Of a stretch of 64,000 nt of DNA, positions 35,907-46,401 are shown in pieces. Position 1 is the stretch's first letter. Each line of letters opens with the position of its first letter. The position numbers and the translations under genes were made by a program. The stretch comes from Cercis canadensis (lineage: Eukaryota > Streptophyta > Magnoliopsida > Fabales > Fabaceae), in the NCBI GenBank assembly GCA_003255065.1, contig QAOA01006583.1, positions 216,036 through 280,035 on the forward strand. The letters run 5' to 3'. The notes below the pieces were generated by a model. That model made no database searches. It saw only the letters and a list, made by a program, of their open reading frames with translations, and had not been told where the DNA came from.

Positions 35907-36861
35907 GGTAAATGCCCTTACTTCTCTCCTCCTTTTACTTTTTCTCTGGAAACAAACTGCAGCCCTGAATTCTACACCATTTCAAATTCTTGGATTCAGC
36001 TTAATACCCAGAAACCAGAACCAAGTAAACTCACACACCCAGAAACAAAAAACAAAAAAAAGAAGCAAACTTTTCACTGTTTGGGTCGCAAAAATGCTGG
36101 TGCTGAATGTGATAACAGAATATAAAAAGTAAACCAAAAGCATTTATCTGCTTTTTTTAAAGTACCATCCAGAGACTGGCGTCTGTACAGCTCTGTGGGT
36201 TTAATCATTAATAAATTGAAAATGAGAGAGAGAGAGAGAGAGAGAGAGGGCCCGAAGAATTTGGCAATTCAACGGGAACCTGATCTGAGTGGCCAAAATT
36301 TCAGTTGAAAATCTTCAGTAAGAATTTAACAAAAAAAGATGGTTTTTTTTACTAATGAAAATGAAAGTTGAATATTATGCGAGGTGGGCTATGACTATGA
36401 ATATGATTGCTGTTTGGAAAATTGAAATTATTTTTATAATGTTGGACCCATGAAGTTGGTTCGAGCTTTCAACTGGGTAACGTATTCGTGTTATTATCAG
36501 GTTCCAATAAGGAAGAAGACGATGGGCGTGACTGAGACATAGAGAAGTTGGTGACGGAGCGGTCCCGTAAGCCGCTGACCACAGATAAACGGGAAACGTG
36601 TGCTTATCTTATTTGATGCCATTATAGCTTCTAGATTGAGTCGGTCACGCAAGCAGACTCTGACTTTGTATTTTTTGAAAATATGATGAAGTGTCATTTC
36701 GACAAACTTCAAGAGAGGTGACTGGTGACAGTAATTTACGCAAACAAAAAAAAAATAATACTTTTTTTTTATCTTTGAAGTTTGAGGAGACATTTAATTG
36801 GATAAAATAAGGTTCAAGAGAATGAAAAAGGAAAAGGGAAAAGAAAAAGTATAATTAGTAA
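35907..36861. promoter_or_regulatory. Upstream region of the hydrolase gene with (GA)n
   Basis: This is the 5' flank of the minus-strand hydrolase. A GAGAGA microsatellite at about 36222-36248 lies about 320 bases upstream of the start; such repeats are common in plant leaders and promoters. No TATA box is certain. Confidence 0.4.
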
Positions 36862-36873
36862 CAACTTTAGAAT

Positions 36874-37316
36874 GGCACTTTGGTTCCAATAATGGAGTTT
36901 AGAAACTTATTTACGAATTTGGGATAGTTTTAAACTTAATTACACAAATAATGTACTTTTTAAATATTTGAAATTTAAAAAAAAAAAAGTGTGGGGCCCA
37001 TTGGACACGCCAGGAGCCAGCGGCGTGTCCCAATAAGACATGTCACTTGGCATAGATTTTTCAACATAAATGGAACCCGCATGCCTGCAAAAAACTGTTG
37101 CATAAGATAAGTTGGGACACGCTGTGCGGCCCTTGGCATGTCCAGTCATGACACGCCACAAGGCCCATGGCGTGTCCAATGGGCCCCACACCTGCCAGCA
37201 ATGTTTTTTTTTTTTAATTTTGAATATTTAAAAAGTACATTATTTGTGTAATTAAGTTTAAAACTACCTCAAATCTGTAAATAAGTTTCTGAACTACATT
37301 ATTAAGGTCAAAGTGC
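36874..37316. mobile_element. Non-autonomous Mutator-like element of the 45785 family
   Basis: The left end GGCACTTTGG and right end GGTCAAAGTGC are the same terminal inverted repeats as in the 7.9-kb MULE. The inverted repeats extend for about 150 bp on each side, passing through AAACTTAATT and GGGCCCATTGGACACGCC. The 9-bp target duplication is CTTTAGAAT (36865-36873) against TTTTAGAAT (37317-37325), one mismatch. The 443-bp element has no coding region and consists nearly wholly of inverted repeat. Confidence 0.85.
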
Positions 37317-37734
37317 TTTTAGAATGAGATTACTATTTCCTTAAGAATGCACATTTCAAAGTCATTCTTTCAAAAAAAAAATATTGCATCCCCATTTTTC
37401 CCCTTTGAAAAATAGTCAAGTTTACTAAATTATTCTACAAATATTTTGAAAATATTTTTTTTATAAGAAAAAAAAATCTCAAATACAAGAACTTCTTAGA
37501 GGAAGAACTTTGTGATTATCTAATCTACAACTTAGCTGAACATTTTATTTCTTTTGATTTGCTTATTCCTCCATACTATCACATTAAACAATTATTCAAT
37601 AATAAACATAACTTAAAAATATAAACATTCAATCAACACGACTTCAAAGAAAAAATAATTCGTTATATATATATATATATATATATATATGAAGATTTGG
37701 ATGAATGTATACAAGTTGGGAAATGCAAAGTTAA

Positions 37735-38571
37735 TTACTCCCGAAAGAACATAACCTTCAGAGTTCTCTCTTCTCTGTCCATCAACTTGAATAAGCATGC
37801 ATCTCCAAAGTCTAATTGATTTTTTTCATAAAAATCAAGCCAATCACCTTGAAGTTTAATCTCAATGTATCATTTTGGAGTGTGACAACACTTCACTTTC
37901 CATTCACTACCATCATCCGTCACAATTTTCCACCATTGTAAATTATCACTCAGATGAGTTTCAGAAAATGATATTGGCACGTACTGCAAAAATGAACACT
38001 ATATCCATTAGTAGATGAACAAAAGTTTATCTATAGTTAATTCTTAGATGAATGATTAAACAAAATTACCACTGCTTTTTTATAGATGGCATGAGGTTTC
38101 ACTTCGATCACAAATGAGTCCTTGAAAGTAAAAGTGGATTTTGCCAATTTATACTGTGGACTTTCTTTATCTATAGCATAATAGAGATTATGTGAATTAA
38201 AGCATATTGAAAAAGACATTCAAAATTCATAACAAGGAAGTTTTTTTGGTATTTTTGGATACGACTTTAGATTCAACATAAAATTCATAAGTCTTAAAAC
38301 GACCTCAATACCACTCAATTACAATATGTTTGGTATTCATAACAAGGAAGTGAAATGTAAGAAAATAACCTCTTTTTTTATGCTTCGCACTTGCAGGAAG
38401 CTTTAGAATAACAGTCTTATCATCAGATGAAGGCTTGTGAACTTCATTACTGTCACTTATTAAAGAAGATTCTTGTTCTCGTAGCTCAACAGCATACTGC
38501 ACTAAGGCTTCCCACATGGATTGATTTTCATATGATAAGACATCAATTTTCTCATTATTCCCTTTTTCCAT
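37735..38571 (-). pseudogene. B3-domain (REM-like) protein gene with an in-frame stop
   Basis: Three exons can be read: about 38371-38571, about 38069-38168 and 37735-37984. The first gives a polar N-terminal region (MEKGNNEKIDVLSYENQSMW) ending in KLPASAKHKKR. The others give a plant B3 DNA-binding fold: FVIEVKPHAIYKKAV, VPISFSETHLSDNLQWW, VTDDGSEWKVK, then GDWLDFYEKNQLDFGDACLF and FKLMDREERTLKVMFF. The order and the GDxCxF motif are typical of REM-type B3 proteins. Within the domain TGA occurs at 37870-37872 where a residue is expected, so the protein would lose its last third. Upstream exons may exist, because a splice acceptor (AAATGCAG) directly precedes the first Met. Truncated allele or pseudogene. 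Confidence 0.7.
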
Positions 38572-38940
38572 CTGCATTTAAATAAATAAATAAAAACACT
38601 TTAGATAATGTATAATATATTAATATGCACATTGCAGTCTTAATTTGTATTTAGGAATTAGAGTTGGAAACTCTTTTAATGTGCAATACGGAATAAATCA
38701 AAGAATCTATAGCACTCAGCCTGGTTTATTTTCTTTTCATTCAATCAAGTTGCTGATGGCTAGTATTATAGTCAAAGAAAGAAAACAGAAACTGAAATAG
38801 AGTTAATGATTTCCTTGTAGGAAAACTAACAAAGCTGTGAAAGAGTAGCAAAAGGTGTTAATTATAGTGAAGAAGAACGAAACCCAAGTATCATAAAATT
38901 AATTACAAAAACAGTATGTTAATTTCATATATTATTATAT

Positions 38941-39151
38941 TGAAATTCTATAATACTATATGTGTATGTCATATTACATTGACATGACAAATATACATAA
39001 TTTTTATATTTTATTAGATATAAAATTAATTTATCTTATTTTTTCAAACAAACTTAAAAATAATTAACTTGTACACATGTCATTTACACATTGGTTATTT
39101 TTATGTATTATGACATACAACATAAATATCAAAAGTATCTAAGAAACCTTC
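38941..39151 (-). mobile_element. 211-bp MITE, copy 1
   Basis: It is flanked by the perfect 10-bp duplication ATTATTATAT (38931-38940, 39152-39161). The sequence is the reverse complement of the copies at 41359 and 45508 and has the same 211-bp length. The 9-10 bp duplication points to the Mutator superfamily. Confidence 0.8.
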
Positions 39152-39471
39152 ATTATTATATGATACCCTTCATACTTACATTGATTAGCAAGTTAGATGT
39201 GATATCCTTTACTTAATATGAGAATATAAATAACAACTTTGGCGAGGAAGTAAATGTTATAAATATAATACAAATATACAGAGAAGTATGAAAAACTCAA
39301 ACGTAAACATTAAACAAAGTGCATTTAGGTCTAGCCTGCTAAATAAAATGAAACAAAAAGCTCAACAGGTGAGAAGTATCCTCATACATTAAACCATGTC
39401 TAAGCTATAATATTTGATTTCTTAGATGTGTTTAAGATACAAAGGAAGGAGACCAAGGAGTATTTAAGATC

Positions 39472-39710
39472 CCCTTGTTTGGTAGTGTATCAGATCTGAT
39501 CTTACATGCTTAGGGATGCGTAATGCACATGTTTTGTTCAACTTAATCTATTTCTAAAATACTTTTATTGTATGCCTCTTACTCTTAAATTTGAAATTCC
39601 CTCACTTTGTAGAGAGAAAGGTTACTAACATCTAGGTGGTATTGTATCAAAAGGTATAATATTAGATTCAACCGCTATAATCTCATACAAGTGTACCAAA
39701 CACCATAATC
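39472..39710. mobile_element. Possible MITE
   Basis: TGTTTGGTAGTGTATCAGAT at the left is mirrored by TGTACCAAACACC at the right, with GATCTGATC and TGATCTAAG motifs inside. I could not fix the ends or a target duplication. Confidence 0.35.
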
Positions 39711-40127
39711 TAACTCTCTGATCTAAGAAACTAGGGAATTTAATACTTAGTGCATGTTTCGATTAGATTATGGGTAGAATTGGGTTTGGGGAGAACTGAG
39801 TTTGAAATGACGATGCCTGATCTGATCTGAAGGTTATAAGATAGATGAGGTCGGGTTGATAGTATACTAACTGCACAATAACAAATGAACTAAGAGTTGG
39901 GTGGTGGTACTTGAGTTCCAAAACTTAAGTTAATACGGTCCAAACTAAAGAGTGTAATAAATACTAAAGAAAGAAAAAATTTGTATATTTGTTGCTGAGA
40001 GCTATTTATAAATGAGGATTAAGGGATATGATAGACATATACAAATTTTGATGATGTGAGCCTTCGGCTAAGTGGACATGAATGCAATTGGTGGAAAGAC
40101 TAAGTATCTATAAAAGAATTGATTTTA

Positions 40128-40358
40128 GTAGTTATGTTTGGATATGTTATTTAAAATTGATTTTGCAAGATTGGTTTTGTTTGGATTTGGTAGAATTGAC
40201 CAGAAGTAACTCTGAGTTGCTTCAGCCAAAACCTTGATTTTGTGGATTCCCGAGGCAAAATCAATTTTGTCTCTTGGTTTGCCAAACTCCCTTTTTTGTG
40301 TCAAAGTTGATTTTGGACACTGCAAAATCGATTCTGCAGCGTATTCAAACAAGCACAA
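40128..40358. mobile_element. Possible MITE with palindromic arms
   Basis: TATGTTTGGATA on the left faces TATTCAAACAAGC on the right. AAATTGATTTTGCA and TGCAAAATCGATT also face each other. The 79-codon frame across it is a by-product. Confidence 0.5.
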
Positions 40359-40771
40359 TAACAAAAGGAAAGTGATCCTAGTTTAGCATTACAAGATTTA
40401 TCCTAAATTTTAGAATGAACTATATCAATTAGCACAAGGACTATAGAGAATGAACTATATAGAATGCACATCAATTAGCACTCAAAGTTTTATCCTAAAT
40501 GTTACGAATGTAAGGATTCAACTTATCGTATAGAACGCGTAGCAATTAGCTTCATTCTCTAATGAGGACAAAGAGTACAATGGATGGCAAATTCGGCTTA
40601 GCCAAATCGCATAGCATAATGGGTTTAGGGATTTTTTTTCAGATTTGAGCGAAAATGATTGAACTAGTTCAAGTGTGCAGAATTTAAGTAAGCAGAAGAT
40701 ATTTTATTAGTGGATCTCAGATTGGGTCACTCTAGAAAGTTAGCTCCGCGACTATGAACTGAGGAAAAATA

Positions 40772-41106
40772 TGAGTGTGTTTGATTCTGTTTTGATTTTT
40801 TTATTTTTAATTTTTTTTTTTAAAATTATGTTTAAAAATTATTCTACAAAACAAAAGTATAAAAAAAATTTGTTTGATAATTACCATTTTGTCATTAATG
40901 AAAATAATTTGTTCTTCACCTTTTACTTGTTTTGAGAATAAAAACAATCATCTTTTGTTTTTGTTTTCTTGTCTTTAGAACAATATTTTGAAAATAAGTT
41001 TTCAAAACATGTAAACAAAAACAGTCATATCAATCAAAAAAAATTTGTTTTATTTTTTAAAAAAACAAAAAATGATTTTTAAAAATTAAAATCAAACAGA
41101 CCCTAT
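40772..41106. mobile_element. MITE (family also at 742-995)
   Basis: GTGTGTTTGATT at the left and AATCAAACAGACCC at the right form imperfect terminal inverted repeats. The interior matches the fragment at 742-995 in motif order. No coding region. Confidence 0.65.
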
Positions 41107-41358
41107 ATTTCTATTCAAACTTTATTTTGTCTAATTATATCAATTTGCACCAATGCTTCGAAAACCAAACCAAACGTTGAATCAATAAAGAAAATGATTC
41201 ACAAATTAGTAGTCTGATTAGGGTGCAATTGTTGTAGAATTAGATTTTCAAAAATGTATGTTTTAAATAATATGATAAAGTATATTAAAAACATAGCACT
41301 TGATGATCATATTTTTATATTTAAGATATATTTAAAGTGTTTTCTAGTATTAAAATTA

Positions 41359-41569
41359 GGAGGTTTCTTAGATACTTTTAGTATTTATGTAGTATGTCAT
41401 ACTACAAGGGAATAACCAATAAATGAATGACATGTGTATAAATTAACTATTTTTAAATTTGTTTAAAAAATTAAATAAATTATATTTTATATATAATAAA
41501 ATATAAAAATTATGTATGTTTGCCACATCAGTGTAGTATGACATACTTATGTAGTATCATAGAATTCCC
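41359..41569 (+). mobile_element. 211-bp MITE, copy 2
   Basis: It is flanked by TTAAAATTA (41350-41358 and 41571-41579). It starts GGAGGTTTCTTAG and ends CATAGAATTCCC, and is the same length as the other two copies. Confidence 0.8.
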
Positions 41570-43469
41570 GTTAAAATTATATTCATAAATAATAATATAA
41601 TGCATTAGTATGTATGTGTAATTTTCCACGTAATAAAACAAATGATGCTTTGTCATAGCTCATCGGTTTTCTAGTCGAACCGGCCGGTCCAATTTGGTTT
41701 TATTTAANGAACCGGCCGGTCCAATTTAGTTTTATTTAAGAATAATAATTGGACATATTAGGCTCTTTTTCCAATATATTTTCTCATATATCATCTATAT
41801 CCATATTTATATATGGTACAACATACATAATAATAACCATATTACTGCATTTTAAGTTCAGTTTAATTTCAAACTGCATTTGACTTGTTTTTGTTGAGTA
41901 ATGAAACTAAAGTTTAACTTGAACCCCCTTTTTTTTTGGTTAAAAGATATTTTACTCCTAAATTTTATTGATCTTTCAAACTCATTACATTGAAGTGTTT
42001 TTTTTTTTTTTTTCCTAATCTATTTTCAGGTTTTACCCAGAACTAATACTTCGAGGTATACATTGAAGTGTTTGAGAAAGAGTTCTTCTATTTGAACACT
42101 TCACTTTCTAGTACTTCGCATTTACACATTCAATAGCATTTAAATTTAGTTTTTGATTTAGCTTACAAAAAGCTTAGGAGATAGATAAGTCAGCTCCCAC
42201 TCCAAGATAGGGTGCACTATTTATTTCTGGATGCTTTTATTAAATCTACTTAAATTTTATTTACCCACCTAATTTTTATCATACGACTTAAAATTTTCAC
42301 ACTACCCTCTGGAAATTTTCTAATTTATTGAACTTCAAGCTCCAAACATTGAGCAGCATCTTTCAAACAAACAAAAAATAGGGCATCTTCCAAAGTAGGA
42401 GGAACACAAAGGGAGAGTCCTGACCCACCCCTATAGATACTAGCTACCCATGATGCACTATTGTAAGCTAACATATCACATTCCCTATCTCACCCATAGG
42501 AGAACAAATTAAATATTTCACACTACTTTATGTATTGTACTAGAGTTTCTCCTTTAAAAAAAAAAAAAAAAAAANAAAAAAAAAAAAAAAAAAACAATTT
42601 GAAGCTGCAATTCTAGATACAAAATGTGTGGTGCAGGGGCTATCTTGTGTTTCTCTCAAACTTGGCCGCTTATAGTACCCACCAACTAGCAACTTGCCAT
42701 GTGGCCATTGGATTGTATGAGAAGTGTTGTCCATTTTCTCTTGTTTTCATTCTCTCAAAATATGGGCTTCTTGGCCCACCTCCAGATGTATATATCTTGT
42801 TCTTTTATTGGATGTGGGCCTATTTTCTTTTTGTTAGTGTGTGGTGTTCTTTCACAGTGATGTGTGTTTATGTTTTTCATTTTTTTTTATTAGGTTTTGT
42901 TTGTTTCACTAAAAGTTTTTTATTTTAATATTTGTTTGAATGAAAAAGAAAAATCTTGTTGGAAAAATTTTCTAACAGTCTAAATTTTTAAATGGTTTAG
43001 GGATAGAAAAATTTTCTTTCAAAAAATTAAAAAAAAAAAAATTCTCACTCACTACACATTCGGATGATTACCACCACCACCACTTTATATCTTTTACCAT
43101 AACATCGTTATTACATTTTGATTTTCACTTCATTATATTTCTACCACCAATCTTTCACTTTCCTTATTGCCAGCTTACTACAATCAAAATCATCATAATC
43201 ACTTGGTTATTGATCACTTTGTAGTTTATATTCAATACCCTCACTGTATATAAAAAAAGAGATTCTAGAGAAATTTCATGCATTTTGCCACCTCATAAAA
43301 GCACCGTAGTAGTCCACATGTCGATTAAACAACAAATAGTCAATCTAATTTACACACATCAGCCCTTAAATATGCCGTTATCTTGACATATAATTAAATT
43401 TTTTTCATTTTATATATAGAGTTAGATTTTGTAGTTAAGGACATAGGTCACATGAGAAAGTGATAATTA
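41570..43469. other. Unassigned intergenic region
   Basis: It includes a tandem pair of GAACCGGCCGGTCCAATTT around a single N at 41708 and a long A tract with an N at 42575. I see no gene. An open frame at 42626-42928 translates to an aromatic-rich sequence that matches nothing I know. Confidence 0.4.
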
Positions 43470-43474
43470 GAACT

Positions 43475-44090
43475 TGTGGTCGCCCTTTTGAATAGGCCAA
43501 TATCAAGAGGCCCAATAAGCCAAAACTCAGTAAAACTAGAGGCCTAGCACAGCCTGCCAATACATGGATCCTTTTTATCTCTACCTATAAAAACCCTCAC
43601 TCATCACAAGTAACGGACTTTTGAACCTTTAGTCATAATTAAGAACATCAAGCTCGGACCAAACTAATTTGATATTCGGAGCACGAAAAAACAAATTCAT
43701 CCTAGTTTCTCTATTTCAAGTTAGCTCGGGTAAACCCGACCTATAAGATCTCTCCGATCTCCATGACGAAACNCGCCCATTTGAATAGGCCAATATCAAG
43801 AGGCCCAATAAGCCAAAACTCAGTAAAACTAGAGGCCTAGCACAACCCGCCAATACATGGATCCTTTTTATCTCTACCTATAAAAACCCTCACTCATCAC
43901 AAGTAACGGACTTTTGAACCTTCAGTCATAATTAAGAACATCAAGCTCGGACCAAACTAATTTGATATTCGGAGCACGAAAAAACAAATTCATCCTAGTT
44001 TCTCTATTTCAAGTTAGCTCGGGTAAACCCGACCTATAAGATCTCTCCGATCTCCGTGACGAAACCCGACCTTTAGCTCAGGTATCGTCA
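43475..44090 (+). mobile_element. Solo LTR with assembly duplication
   Basis: TGTGGTCGCC at the left and GGTATCGTCA at the right give TG...CA ends, flanked by the 5-bp duplication GAACT (43470-43474 and 44091-44095). A TATA box (CTATAAAAACCC) in forward orientation fits an LTR promoter. A lone N at 43773 separates two nearly identical ~293-bp pieces, so the true LTR is probably about 320 bp. No internal region follows, so it is a solo LTR from unequal recombination. Confidence 0.75.
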
Positions 44091-44539
44091 GAACTTAAAA
44101 CCTTAACATTTTTTAGAGATCCCTAAATTGGCCATTATTTTTTTTGATATTTTGGCAACAACTCCAAGTTTAAATATAAAACTTTCAAACTCTCAACATA
44201 AACTTCAATACCACTCAGTTCGTTGGTTCTAAATTAGTCATTGTTAATCAAATTTAAAACTTCTTTTCAAATAAAGTAATAATATAATCTAAAAAGGTAT
44301 TTTTAAAAATTTGTCTATGAGTGTAGGCTAATTTACTAAAATAATGTAAAAATAAATAAATAAATACATAAAATGGTAACTGTTGAAAGTATTTACAAAA
44401 ATTGGTCATTTTTACTCATTGGTAGAGGACAAACAGCACACTCTATTTTAATATAATGTTTTCCTTAAAAACATGTTTTAACAAAGTAGTGGATCCATGT
44501 CTCAAAAAGCTACTAGAAAATATGAAAACGCTAGTTTAA

Positions 44540-45175
44540 ATGTAATCCTTCCCAAGACATCCGCTAGATCAAAAAAGCATTTTCTATAAAGAAAGCACTG
44601 AAATAATTTTAGCGTGTCATAAAAGCACACGCTGAAATGATTCTAGTGTGTCATTTTAGAACATGCTGAAATGAATCAAGCATGTTAGAAAAGTTGTTAC
44701 AGTGCATGAAAAATGAGTAAAACTGATTGTTTATGATGCAACGGGTCCCTTAAGGACACGCTGGATCAATCTAGCGTGTCCTTTAAGGACACACTAAATC
44801 AATCTAGAATATCCCATAGAGACATGCTAGAACAATTCAAGAAAGAGAAAGATAGACACTAATTTGATGAAGAGAAAAAATTAGAGTTTTTCAAAAGAAC
44901 ACTCTACTTTGTCTAGAGTTTTCTTAAAGAACTCGCTACTTTGACAAAATAGAGTGTTCTTTTGGAAAACGCTATTGAAGAATTGAAAACAACGGTTTCT
45001 TGAAGAACATGCTACTTTATCAATCTAGCAGGTTCACAATTTCTTAGGCATTTTTTATTGAATTAACACGCTATTTTGATGTTTAGCGTATGCATTAATG
45101 ACATGCTAAATCAATACAGTATATAGGACACACTACATTGATCCAGTCTGTCATTTTGGGATTCGCTGCATTTAA
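44540..45175. repeat. Array of short imperfect palindromes (AGCGTGTC / GACACGCT)
   Basis: More than ten variants of a unit like GACACGCT-GATCAATCT-AGCGTGTC recur in both orientations, separated by roughly 30-60 bases. There is no coding region and the ends are undefined. The ACACGC core resembles the subterminal motifs of the MULE family nearby. Confidence 0.5.
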
Positions 45176-45507
45176 ACCAACATCTTTCTCATTTCTTAGT
45201 AGCTTTCTTACTTATGTGAACATGAATATGTTACTTCGATGTAGCACATTTAAAAAGAAAAATACTACATTTAAAGTAACGTGTCCTATTTTGTCCGACC
45301 TATTTGTAAATAATTTTAACAATAACTCTTTTACGTATTTATTTATTTATATTATTTCAGTCAATTTGCCGGTGAGTGCACTTGCATAAAAAAAGGTATT
45401 TGATTTTTTTTTTTTCGTAAGAAAGGAGAGTATTACTATTGAAAAAAAAAAGGAAAGCTATAACGGAATTCGCGTCTAAATAATTTTTTCAAAAGCATAT
45501 AACTAAA

Positions 45508-45718
45508 GGAGGTTTTTTAGATATTTTTAGTATTTATGTAGTATACCATACTACATAAAAATAACCAATAAATGAATAACATGTGTACAAGTTAACTGTT
45601 TTTAAATTTATTTAAAAAATTAAATAAATTATATTTTATATCTAATAAAATATAAAAATTATGTATACTTATTATGTCAGTGTAATATGACATACTTATG
45701 TAGTACCATAGAATCTCC
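45508..45718 (+). mobile_element. 211-bp MITE, copy 3
   Basis: It is flanked by the perfect 10-bp duplication TATAACTAAA (45498-45507, 45719-45728). It starts GGAGGTTTTTTAG and ends AGAATCTCC. It inserted only about 60 bases from the left end of the large MULE. Confidence 0.85.
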
Positions 45719-45784
45719 TATAACTAAATTTACGAAGTATGTAACTTTCTTTTTTTTAGAAAAAGAAAAAAAAGTGTGAATGCA

Positions 45785-46040
45785 GGCACTTTGACCTAGT
45801 AATTATGTTTTTTAAACTTAATTCCTTAATTGGTATAGGTGGAAACTTAAATACGGAAATATTATAGCTTTAGGAAAATTGAAAATGAAAAAAAAAAAAG
45901 CATATGGGATTGCAAGGGGCCCACCGGACAAGCCAGGGGCCCTCGGCGTGTCTCCAAGGAACAAGCTGCACCTCGGGCAACGCGTCCCCTCTTGTCCGGC
46001 TCGCCAGGTTTTGCAGCTTCGTTTGCATGTGTCAGCCGAG
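45785..46040 (+). repeat. Left terminal inverted repeat of the MULE
   Basis: It aligns with the reverse complement of 53450-53703 over nearly its whole length, including AAACTTAATTCC, GGCGTGTCTCCAAGGAA and CGCCAGGTTTTGCAGCTTC. The similarity stops after CATGTGTCAGC. Confidence 0.85.
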
Positions 46041-46401
46041 AAGGCAGTCCCTACCTCGCCACGTGTTGACTCCCCACTTAACCAAAGTCTAGCCGAATAA
46101 GGTGCTGACACGTGGCTCCTTGCATGGCTTTATTTTAGCAAATTTTCCTTCTTCCTCCGCCCGTCCGCCCCTCCCTTCTCACTTCTCCTTTGCTCATTTT
46201 GCTTCTCTACTCATTTGCTTCTCTGGTTCTCTTCTCTGGTGGTTTGTTTTTCTTCTTGCTTCATTATTTCTTTGCTCTTTCTCATATTTTTCCTTTTGTC
46301 CTTCCTTTTTTTGTTATTTTGATTAACTGTATCCACCCTAATATTATTATTCAATTACAATTTAATATTGTTAATCTTCACTTAAACTTATTTTTACTAC
46401 C

